A stretch of 25,492 nucleotides of DNA from JAGOVB01 sp964577365 (GTDB lineage Bacteria; Patescibacteriota; Minisyncoccia; Phycocordibacterales; PALSA-1337), in the NCBI GenBank assembly GCA_964577365.1, contig CAZNYP010000009.1:1-25492 (forward strand). Direction: 5' to 3'. The translations under genes were made by a program, and so were the position numbers. Shown piece after piece: positions 20,221-25,492 of the stretch (the stretch's first letter is position 1; every line of letters begins with the position of its first letter). Under the pieces are notes generated by a model. That model was given only the letters and a program-made list of their open reading frames with translations. It was not told the DNA's origin and made no database searches.

Positions 20221-21974
20221 TATATTTGTAGATTAGTGGTGACTTCGAGGTGGATATCGTGACCAGTCATCAATTCTTTTAAAAATTCTTGTAAATCTGC
20301 GGTCGCCGTGCAGACTACTTTATCGCCACCACCGTAATATATAAATAGTCTACCATCCTTTACGATGGCACCTGATGCATAGACGATACCCGGCTTGCCC
20401 TCGTTTTCATAATGCATATCAGGGCAGAGAATAGGGCGAGAAGAACGATATAAAATTTTTGTAGGATCCTGTAAATCGAGGAGCATCGCACCAATTTTGT
20501 AGCGATGCGGGTCATACACGTCTACTGCGTGATACAAGAGGAGCCAACCGTGCGGAGTTTTTATCGGCGGCGGTCCTGCTCCACGGATCTTGTTGTCCCA
20601 ATAGTTTTTTCGTCCAGGTTGTGGACCGACGAGTCGTGGACTGTGAATGATTTTTATCTTTTTTAAATCATCGATGTAATCAACCATGATCTCGGGAACA
20701 ATTCCGTGTAGTATGGCATATTTGCCTTTTATTTTTTCCGGAAAAAATACCCAGTTTTTATGCATTTCACCCTGTGGAGAAAGGAAGGTGGGTTTTGACC
20801 AGTTCCACTTTTTTGCTCGAAAGTCTTTTAGGGAAATAGAGGTGAGTGCCATTCGCATAGAATCCCATCCACCAAAGTATACGTATGTCACATATACACG
20901 ATCATCGATGACGACCGCACGAGGATCTTCGGATCCACCAGAGCCTCCACCGGATGGATAAAAAATACGCTCATATCCCTGACTACTGCCGAGCTTGTAC
21001 ACAGGTGCCCCGTGTGCGCGTTTGAAATGCAGTCCGTCAGGACTTTTTGCATATCCCATGACTGACAACCCTTCGCCACCGACAGCACGATAGAGGAGGT
21101 GGACATGCTCACTATCCGCAAATGCTGCAGGATTAAACACAGCTTCGTTTTCCCAGTCATTTTCATGATGCGGCGCAAGGACTGGATTGTGCGCAACCCT
21201 TTTGAGCGATTCTACACTCTGTGCACGCACTACCTGGGGGAGGTTAAATGTTTTTATCTCACCTGACTCGGAACCGATATAGAGCCATACGACGTCTTTC
21301 CAAAACAGAGTTCCGAATGCTTGCCACTTTTGTTCGCTCGGGAATTCTTTTTCAAAAAGGGTATTTTCTGAGCGCCAGATGATGCGATGTGGATCTTTGT
21401 GAGAAAAAAGGGCAGCACCGACGACGATATTTCGGCGGCGTGAGCCATACACTACGAGAATACCGCCGACCATGGTGTGTGATCCGATGACATAGAGTGG
21501 TCCAGAGTCAAAAAATCCTCGGCGAGGGGAGAGGACGAGTGCACCGGTCTCCTTCCAGGCGGAAAGATCCTTTGAAAGGCTGGTCGTGATCTCAAAATCA
21601 CCTTTGTATGCGACATAGGTGGTGTTCCAGTGAGCGATGCTTTTTGCAAAAGCACTCTTTTGTTCTGTTTTTACTATATACGACTTTCCATCGGTACTAA
21701 ATGCCTGCACTGACACACTTTTGTCACGTACATACGAGAGTACATAGCTCGAGCCGAGCTTTGAAAGTTTCCAATCACTACAGAGTTCTAGTTTTTCTGG
21801 TTTATTTGTCTTTGTTTTGAGGATTATTTCTTCTTTTGCGAGCGAAAAATCAGTACCGTTGGTACTGGTACTGTATCGCAAGGAGTGTTCTGTCCTAGTC
21901 GGAGTATGCTTGATCTCATGGTAAAGGACCACAACGCTGCGTTTTATCGTAGTGACAGCTATCGGTCGAAGCAT
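20220..21974 (-). CDS. Two-propeller protein: degenerate N-terminal unit plus GH130-type C-terminal unit
   Basis: A 584-residue protein. The C-terminal unit (about 258-570) is a clear GH130 domain: FNPAAFADSEHVHLLYRAVG, GGSEDPRAV (346-354) after a Gly/Ser-rich insertion, IRGAGPPPIKTPHGWLLLYH, YRSSRPILCPDMHYE and LFIYYGGGDK. The N-terminal 250 residues keep an echo of the same repeat (FFDSGPLYVIG, GILVVYGSRRR, VVGAALFSHKDPHRIIW) but lack the EDPR motif, so this unit is probably structural or sugar-binding. The ATG at 21974 is chosen because it sits seven bases after TGaTATAAT; the longer frame to 22070 runs into the divergent PMM gene. It is the first gene of a two-gene operon with the tandem GH130 gene. 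Confidence 0.85.
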   Translation of the reverse strand: MLRPIAVTTIKRSVVVLYHEIKHTPTRTEHSLRYSTSTNGTDFSLAKEEIILKTKTNKPEKLELCSDWKLSKLGSSYVLSYVRDKSVSVQAFSTDGKSYIVKTEQKSAFAKSIAHWNTTYVAYKGDFEITTSLSKDLSAWKETGALVLSPRRGFFDSGPLYVIGSHTMVGGILVVYGSRRRNIVVGAALFSHKDPHRIIWRSENTLFEKEFPSEQKWQAFGTLFWKDVVWLYIGSESGEIKTFNLPQVVRAQSVESLKRVAHNPVLAPHHENDWENEAVFNPAAFADSEHVHLLYRAVGGEGLSVMGYAKSPDGLHFKRAHGAPVYKLGSSQGYERIFYPSGGGSGGSEDPRAVVIDDRVYVTYVYFGGWDSMRMALTSISLKDFRAKKWNWSKPTFLSPQGEMHKNWVFFPEKIKGKYAILHGIVPEIMVDYIDDLKKIKIIHSPRLVGPQPGRKNYWDNKIRGAGPPPIKTPHGWLLLYHAVDVYDPHRYKIGAMLLDLQDPTKILYRSSRPILCPDMHYENEGKPGIVYASGAIVKDGRLFIYYGGGDKVVCTATADLQEFLKELMTGHDIHLEVTTNLQI

Positions 21975-21981
21975 TTGCTTT

Positions 21982-21990
21982 ATTATATCA
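21982..21990 (-). promoter_or_regulatory. Extended -10 TGaTATAAT of the GH130 operon
   Basis: On the minus strand TGa (21990-21988) and TATAAT (21987-21982), seven bases before the ATG at 21974. Confidence 0.75.
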
Positions 21991-22001
21991 TTTTTTAGGT
22001 G

Positions 22002-22007
22002 TATAAT
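22002..22007 (+). promoter_or_regulatory. -10 box TATAAT of the PMM-PMI genes
   Basis: TATAAT at 22002-22007 with TG directly before it, nine bases before the ATG at 22017; divergent from the GH130 promoter and only 11 bases away from it, so the two may be controlled together. Confidence 0.7.
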
Positions 22008-22016
22008 TGGGGATAA

Positions 22017-22766
22017 ATGAAACGACTTATCATATTTGATCTCGATGGAACGCTTGCAGAGAGCAAACAACCGCTGAACCCTAGTATGGCAGCACTTTTG
22101 CGTGGACTTTTGGAAAAAGTAAAGGTGGCGGTCATCTCTGGGGCCTCATACAGTCAGCTCGCAAATCAGTTTGTCCACCATATGCACGCCGAGCCAAAGG
22201 AACTCGCCCATCTATACCTCCTCCCGACAAATGGCACCGCCCTCTATACCTACGAACACGGCTGGAAGAAGGAGTATGAGTATCTTTTGTCTGATCCAGA
22301 AAAGGCTGAGATCCTCTCTGCGGTCGAGTATGCGATCCAGGAATCAGGTATAAAACTACCAAATGCATTTGGAGAGCGTGTGGAAAACCGAGGCTCGCAG
22401 ATCTCTTTTTCAGCACTCGGTCAGAGTGCGCCGATAGGGGTAAAGCGTGATTTTGATCCAAACCAGGAAAAACGAAAGCTCATAAAAGGTATTTTGGATA
22501 AAAAAATTCCAAACTACACCATATCGATCGGCGGTATGACGACGCTCGATATCACCAAAAAAGGATACGACAAGCATTTTGGTATCGATGAGGTGACAAA
22601 ACTCCTGCAAATTCCAAAGGAAGCAGTGGTCTATGTGGGCGATGCGCTGTATCCAGGCGGCAATGACGAAACAGCAAAAGCCGCTGGTGTGGACACAGTC
22701 CAGGTAAAGGATCCGACCGAGACCGAGGAGTGGATAAAACAATTTTTAAATCATGGAAATATATAA
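22017..22766 (+). CDS. Phosphomannomutase, eukaryote-type (HAD-IIB)
   Basis: A 249-residue HAD-fold enzyme that interconverts mannose-1-phosphate and mannose-6-phosphate. Motif I is IIFDLDGTL with nucleophile Asp8 and Asp10. VISGASYSQLANQF is the motif II region. RGSQISFSALGQSAP and the GGMTTLDITKKGYDK cap and motif III residues are specific to the PMM group, and YVGDALYPGGNDETA is motif IV. Length matches human PMM (about 250). This type is distinct from the alpha-D-phosphohexomutases common in bacteria. It is divergent from the GH130 operon and overlaps the mannose-6-phosphate isomerase gene by 14 bases, which places it in a mannose pathway. Confidence 0.92.
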   Translation: MKRLIIFDLDGTLAESKQPLNPSMAALLRGLLEKVKVAVISGASYSQLANQFVHHMHAEPKELAHLYLLPTNGTALYTYEHGWKKEYEYLLSDPEKAEILSAVEYAIQESGIKLPNAFGERVENRGSQISFSALGQSAPIGVKRDFDPNQEKRKLIKGILDKKIPNYTISIGGMTTLDITKKGYDKHFGIDEVTKLLQIPKEAVVYVGDALYPGGNDETAKAAGVDTVQVKDPTETEEWIKQFLNHGNI

Positions 22767-23082
22767 AGAACAGCGCCCGTGGGGAGACTTTGAGCGATTT
22801 ACTCTAAATGAACCGAGTACGGTAAAGATGATCACGGTAAATGATGGGGAAGAATTCAGTCTTCAGTATCACAAGAACCGCGTAGAGTTTTGGAAAATCC
22901 TCACTGACTCGGGGACTATCATGATCGGGGATCAAATATTTGCTGGAAAAAAGGGGGACGAGTATACCATCGATCACAATGTACTCCATCGAGTAAAAGG
23001 CCCGTGCGTTTTCCTCGAGATCGCTACAGGGAACTTTGACGAGGCAGACATCGTCCGAGTGGCAGACGACTACAACCGTTAG
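22753..23082 (+). CDS. Cupin-type mannose-6-phosphate isomerase (type II PMI domain alone)
   Basis: A 109-residue single cupin that matches the C-terminal PMI domain of bifunctional ManC/AlgA: RPWGDFERF at the start, FSLQYHKNRVEFWKIL (usual form SLQxHxxRxEHW; the second metal His is Phe here), HNVLHRVKGP, and the highly typical end FDEADIVRVADDYNR. It should convert mannose-6-phosphate to fructose-6-phosphate. The nucleotidyltransferase half of ManC is missing, so no GDP-mannose is made here. It starts within the end of the PMM gene and ends with a four-base overlap of the opposing Fur-family gene. Confidence 0.88.
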   Translation: MEIYKEQRPWGDFERFTLNEPSTVKMITVNDGEEFSLQYHKNRVEFWKILTDSGTIMIGDQIFAGKKGDEYTIDHNVLHRVKGPCVFLEIATGNFDEADIVRVADDYNR

Positions 23083-23474
23083 CGACACTTTTTACAGATT
23101 CCAAAAAATTCGAGCGCATGATCAGTGATCATGATCTCTTTTTTGTATTTGTCGGCGACTGTATGCAATGTTTTTTCTATACTTTTTTCTTCGATGGGGA
23201 ATACAGTGCCACATGACTCGCAGGTGATGTGATGAGCGTGTCCCCACTCGTAGTGCGTGTGTCCGTGACGGAGGTCTACCTGGCGGACGAGGCCTACTTT
23301 TTCAAATTGTTCGAGGATTCTATATATAGTAGTGAGATCTGGCTTTTCAGGGAGGAGTTCAAAGAGACTTTCGATCTTGAGTGGCATGCCGGCACGCTCG
23401 AGGGCAGTACCCACTGCGAGGCGGGCCTTGGTCACCTTTAATTTACTTGATTTGAGGGCTTTTTCTACTGACAT
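23079..23474 (-). CDS. Fur-family metal or peroxide-responsive regulator
   Basis: A 131-residue winged-helix repressor of the Fur/PerR/Zur family. The DNA-binding half has KVTKARLAVGTALERAGMPL, with DLTTIYRILEQFEKVGLVRQ as the recognition helix region. The metal half has HYEWGHAHHITCESCGTVF and the C-terminal GICKKCR, giving the structural zinc site C-x2-C plus C-x2-C. Which metal or peroxide it senses is not clear; sensing residues typical of PerR cannot be separated from Fur by eye. The ATG is six bases after TGtAATACT. It is convergent with the PMI gene and divergent from the orphan membrane protein. Targets are unknown. Confidence 0.9.
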   Translation of the reverse strand: MSVEKALKSSKLKVTKARLAVGTALERAGMPLKIESLFELLPEKPDLTTIYRILEQFEKVGLVRQVDLRHGHTHYEWGHAHHITCESCGTVFPIEEKSIEKTLHTVADKYKKEIMITDHALEFFGICKKCR

Positions 23475-23480
23475 ATTGAC

Positions 23481-23489
23481 AGTATTACA
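23481..23489 (-). promoter_or_regulatory. Extended -10 TGtAATACT of the Fur-family gene
   Basis: On the minus strand TGt (23489-23487) and AATACT (23486-23481), six bases before the ATG at 23474. The first base of the -10 is off consensus, but the spacing fits the pattern. Confidence 0.5.
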
Positions 23490-23504
23490 TATTTAGGGCT
23501 TTTG

Positions 23505-23513
23505 TGCTAATAT
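23505..23513 (+). promoter_or_regulatory. Extended -10 TGcTAATAT of the orphan membrane protein gene
   Basis: TGc (23505-23507) and TAATAT (23508-23513). The ATG at 23537 is 23 bases away, so a leader of about 17 bases is expected. Confidence 0.5.
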
Positions 23514-23536
23514 GCCTTGCTAGATCCCTTCCACCT

Positions 23537-23908
23537 ATGAACAGCCCTCTCGATCTCTTTGCGTCCGTATATAACGGCGTACTCACTGTCTTGTGGTTTA
23601 CACCACTCCTCATTCTGTATGGTACGGTTTTTGTATGTACCTTTGGTCCCGTCGTCTGGCTCATGATCATTGTGCCACCCTGGTCATCGGTCATCCACCC
23701 GATGCTTGGCCAGGTCACGGTGGTCGACCAGCACAGTAGTAGCATGTTTGGTATCCGACTGTTCGGACTCCTCGTGGCACTCCACTTTTTCCGACACGAG
23801 GTGGACCGATTTACAACCGGTGACCCGCTGTCACGCCGATCAATGTGGATACAGTACGGAGGCCTGGCAGTGGCCATCCCACCGTTTGTAGCAACCTACT
23901 TCCTGTAG
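23537..23908 (+). CDS. Small membrane protein of unknown function, 123 aa
   Basis: Two long hydrophobic segments near the N-terminus (about 14-34 and 36-47), a further one around 70-82 (FGIRLFGLLVALHFF) and one at the C-terminus (IQYGGLAVAIPPFVATYF), separated by hydrophilic stretches such as HEVDRFTTGDPLSRRS. No family is recognised. The ATG at 23537 is preferred over a GTG at 23504 that lies inside the -10 region. A hairpin terminator follows, so it is a single-gene unit. Codon use is GC-richer than that of the Fur gene. Confidence 0.7.
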   Translation: MNSPLDLFASVYNGVLTVLWFTPLLILYGTVFVCTFGPVVWLMIIVPPWSSVIHPMLGQVTVVDQHSSSMFGIRLFGLLVALHFFRHEVDRFTTGDPLSRRSMWIQYGGLAVAIPPFVATYFL

Positions 23909-23924
23909 GTCCGTTAAATATCAG

Positions 23925-23955
23925 GCCCCTCGCGAAGAGGGGCTCTGTCGTTTTT
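23925..23955 (+). terminator. Terminator after the small membrane protein gene
   Basis: The stem GCCCCTC / GAGGGGC (23925-23931 with 23937-23943) has a five-base loop, then tctgtcgTTTTT. Confidence 0.8.
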
Positions 23956-24013
23956 ACACAGACCGAAATAACATTTCTGTTAATTTTTTGTTATCAGAAT
24001 TTTATCTCTCATT

Positions 24014-24022
24014 TGCTATGGT
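24014..24022 (+). promoter_or_regulatory. Extended -10-like TGcTATGGT of the BECR-like gene
   Basis: TGc (24014-24016) and TATGGT (24017-24022), six bases before the ATG at 24029. The -10 is weak, but the spacing repeats that of the other units. Confidence 0.45.
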
Positions 24023-24028
24023 GGGGAA

Positions 24029-24370
24029 ATGGACAATTATGAAACAATTTTAAATTTCTCAAGAAAGTTCTATTTCGAACTGAGACCCGTTCATTGCTAT
24101 ATCCTAGAGGGCAGGAAAATACATTTTACTAATTCCGGCTTCACTCATATTTTGAGAAAGGGAAGAAAAAATCGAGCCATCCCAGATCAAATCAAAAGAT
24201 TTAAATTGTTACCTTATGTTACTTATATAATCAAAAATGCAGATAAAGTCTATGAAGTAAGAGAGAAAAAGGGTGTCAGGTACTGGTCTGTTGGTTTCAA
24301 TGAATCTCCAAGGGTAGTTGTTTGTAGTAATACCAGGGGACCGCTTTATTTTGTAAGTGTACTACCCTAA
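24029..24370 (+). CDS. Small basic protein, possible BECR-fold (barnase/EndoU/RelE-like) nuclease
   Basis: A 113-residue basic protein. The layout resembles phage-associated BECR nucleases (PBECR): a strand and helix IHFTNSGFTHILRKGRKNR with a candidate catalytic His (about 40), KLLPYVTYIIKNADKVYEV, then beta strands ending VVVCSNTRGPLYFVSVLP. This is a judgement from pattern only; no clear catalytic set can be proven. No antitoxin gene is adjacent. The gene is visibly more AT-rich than its surroundings and lies beside a tRNA 3' fragment, both of which suggest acquisition from elsewhere (inference). Confidence 0.6.
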   Translation: MDNYETILNFSRKFYFELRPVHCYILEGRKIHFTNSGFTHILRKGRKNRAIPDQIKRFKLLPYVTYIIKNADKVYEVREKKGVRYWSVGFNESPRVVVCSNTRGPLYFVSVLP

Positions 24371-24393
24371 AAGCAAAAATCCGCCGAAGCGGA
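24371..24393 (-). terminator. Minus-strand terminator next to the tRNA fragment
   Basis: On the minus strand the stem tccgc / gcgga with a TTCG loop (24393-24380) is followed by TTTTTGCTT. No minus-strand protein gene ends here; the only candidate upstream is the tRNA-like fragment, so this may be the terminator of a lost tRNA gene. Confidence 0.7.
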
Positions 24394-24417
24394 CTTTGCC
24401 CTTGCCCCCAGCTATAG

Positions 24418-24453
24418 TGCCGAAGAGAGGAATTGAACCTCGCAAGTGATTAA
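24418..24453 (-). pseudogene. 3' fragment of a tRNA gene
   Basis: On the minus strand a T-arm (GAGG-TTCAATT-CCTC) is followed by CTTCGGCA, like an acceptor 3' strand and discriminator. Before it, TTAATCACTTGC looks like the end of an anticodon loop, the stem and the variable loop. No matching 5' acceptor strand (GCCGAA) lies upstream on that strand, so the tRNA is incomplete. Its edge near the anticodon loop is typical of integrase crossover in tRNA genes. Confidence 0.55.
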
Positions 24454-24485
24454 ACTCTACCAAAATGGTATCCAAAGTCAAACCT

Positions 24486-24494
24486 TGATATAAT
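24486..24494 (+). promoter_or_regulatory. Extended -10 TGaTATAAT of the gap gene
   Basis: TGa (24486-24488) and TATAAT (24489-24494), six bases before the ATG at 24501. Confidence 0.75.
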
Positions 24495-24500
24495 AAACCC

Positions 24501-25492
24501 ATGAAAAAAATACGCGTTGCCATAAACGGCTTTGGGAGAATCGGACGAGCTTTTTTTAGAATTGCAAAGACACGACCAGAGATAGAAATAGTTGCAGTCA
24601 ATGACCTCGGTGATATCAAGAACCTCGAATACCTTTTGAAATACGACACAGCCTATGGCAAAAGCGATTGTACCCTCGAAGGAGTAAAATATGTGAGTGA
24701 AAAAGATCCTACAAAGCTCCCATGGAAAGAGCTCGATATCGATGTTGTTGTCGAGTCTACGGGACTATTTACCGAATACGCAAAAGCTCAGGTCCATATC
24801 ACTGCAGGTGCAAAGCGTGTAGTCATCTCTGCTCCAGGAAAAGAGGACGAGACGGGCGCGGTGAAGGGCGAAACTATTTTGATGGCGATGAATGAGGATA
24901 AAATGGGAACATGCGCGATCACCTCAAATGCTTCTTGTACGACAAATGCAGGTAGTCCTTTGATCGCTATTCTCGATGAGGTCTTTGGTGTAGAAAAAGC
25001 ACTTCTAAACACGGTCCATGCATACACCGCGAGCCAGTCTATCGTCGATGGTCCAAATAAAAAGGATTTTCGAGAAGGACGTGCTGCCGCGATGAATATC
25101 GTGCCTTCTTCTACTGGTGCGGCTGTCGCAGTTACCAAAGTGGCAACTCATTTGAAAGGACTATTTGATGGTATTTCTATCCGTGTGCCAGTAGTTGCAG
25201 GGTCTATTGTAGATGTCACCGCTATTTTAAAGAAAAATACGACAGCTGAGGAGGTAAATGCAGCGCTCAAAGCAGCGGCAGGTTCAGATCGATGGAAAGG
25301 AGTATTTACGGTGACCGAAGAGCCTTTGGTATCTAAGGACATCCTCGGAAATCCTCACGCTAGTATCGCTGATCTCGCACTCACGCGCGTTGTTGGTGGA
25401 AATCTCGTAAAGGTGATGGGATGGTATGACAATGAAATGGGGTATACGCATACACTCGTAGAGCATGTGGTGAAAGCGGGGAAGTTGGTATA
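24501..25492 (+). CDS. gap: Glyceraldehyde-3-phosphate dehydrogenase, type I (3' end at window edge)
   Basis: GAPDH oxidises glyceraldehyde-3-phosphate to 1,3-bisphosphoglycerate in glycolysis. The 330 visible residues are nearly the full family length; the next codon starts TA at the window edge, so the stop is probably right there. NAD-binding motif INGFGRIGR (8-16) with Asp35 in VNDL favours NAD. The catalytic motif is SNASCTTNAGSP with Cys146 (usual form SNASCTTNCLAP), and the active-site His173 lies in NTVHAYTASQ. The C-terminal WYDNEMGY is intact. The second Cys of the usual motif is Ala, a common variation. The ATG follows a perfect extended -10 by six bases. This is the glycolytic step downstream of the mannose branch encoded to the left. 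Confidence 0.95.
   Translation, partial: MKKIRVAINGFGRIGRAFFRIAKTRPEIEIVAVNDLGDIKNLEYLLKYDTAYGKSDCTLEGVKYVSEKDPTKLPWKELDIDVVVESTGLFTEYAKAQVHITAGAKRVVISAPGKEDETGAVKGETILMAMNEDKMGTCAITSNASCTTNAGSPLIAILDEVFGVEKALLNTVHAYTASQSIVDGPNKKDFREGRAAAMNIVPSSTGAAVAVTKVATHLKGLFDGISIRVPVVAGSIVDVTAILKKNTTAEEVNAALKAAAGSDRWKGVFTVTEEPLVSKDILGNPHASIADLALTRVVGGNLVKVMGWYDNEMGYTHTLVEHVVKAGKLV

Noticed and set aside
21975..22070. Upstream extension of the GH130 gene to 22070
   Set aside because: It would pass through both divergent promoters and 54 bases of the PMM gene; the ATG at 21974 sits seven bases after its -10 box.
24454..24500. A complete tRNA including the 24418-24453 fragment
   Set aside because: No 5' acceptor strand complementary to TTCGGC exists upstream on the minus strand, so only a 3' fragment is supported.
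1..25492. Alternative genetic code with TGA as glycine
   Set aside because: Several genes end at TGA in the expected place, including apbE in its ATGA overlap and the pseudopilin, and no frame continues sensibly beyond them.

Overview
The window reads as a compact chromosomal segment of a Candidate Phyla Radiation (Patescibacteria, Parcubacteria-like) bacterium. This is inferred from gene content and organisation, not from a marker gene. Genes are short and tightly packed, often overlapping by 1-40 bases. TGA works as an ordinary stop, for example at the ends of apbE and of the pseudopilin, which argues against the Gracilibacteria/Absconditabacteria code. Shine-Dalgarno sites are nearly absent. 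Most transcription units start with an extended -10 box (TGn + TAnnnT) placed exactly six bases before the ATG, so their mRNAs are probably leaderless.

Layout. 1-880: the end of an unknown gene, a cold-shock protein and an orphan. 883-4285: a five-gene operon for flavin-based electron transfer (FMN-binding protein, ApbE flavin transferase, NqrB/RnfD-like membrane protein fused to a ferredoxin-NADP reductase module) ending in MsrA and MsrB. 4338-10785: a His-rich orphan, an M23 peptidase, a pseudopilin of the Planctomycetes/Verrucomicrobia type, an ABC-F ATPase, an S4 protein, a YhiN-like flavoprotein, a TVP38 membrane protein and a fatty-acid desaturase. 10835-14661: a split PEP-synthase-like phosphotransfer system, with one ATP-grasp protein, two separate proteins each ending in a swivelling phosphohistidine domain, and an in-frame remnant of a third such domain; an LMW phosphatase-like gene sits between the two. 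14662-15079: an intergenic region with an odd tRNA and two inverted perfect DnaA boxes. 15080-18292: two histidine-phosphatase-fold proteins with altered active sites, an orphan, and a MerT-like/MsrA/MsrB fusion. 18337-23082: two tandem-propeller GH130-type proteins divergent from phosphomannomutase and a mannose-6-phosphate isomerase cupin. 23079-25492: a Fur-family regulator, an orphan membrane protein, a possible BECR-fold nuclease, a tRNA 3' fragment and GAPDH.

How it may work together (inference). The GH130 proteins could phosphorolyse beta-mannosides to mannose-1-phosphate, PMM and PMI would lead this to fructose-6-phosphate, and glycolysis (GAPDH) would follow. NAD(P)H could be oxidised by the FNR module and electrons passed through the membrane to a flavinylated outer protein. 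Co-transcribed cytosolic MsrA/MsrB and a separate membrane-anchored, probably extracytoplasmic MsrAB would repair oxidised methionine on both sides of the membrane. The O2-dependent desaturase and the Fur-type regulator also fit a cell that meets oxygen.

The strongest candidates for undescribed biology are the MerT-like/MsrA/MsrB fusion, the flavin-Msr operon, the split phosphotransfer system, and the uniform leaderless promoter architecture, which contrasts with a second set of single-gene units that have leaders and GC-rich hairpin terminators.
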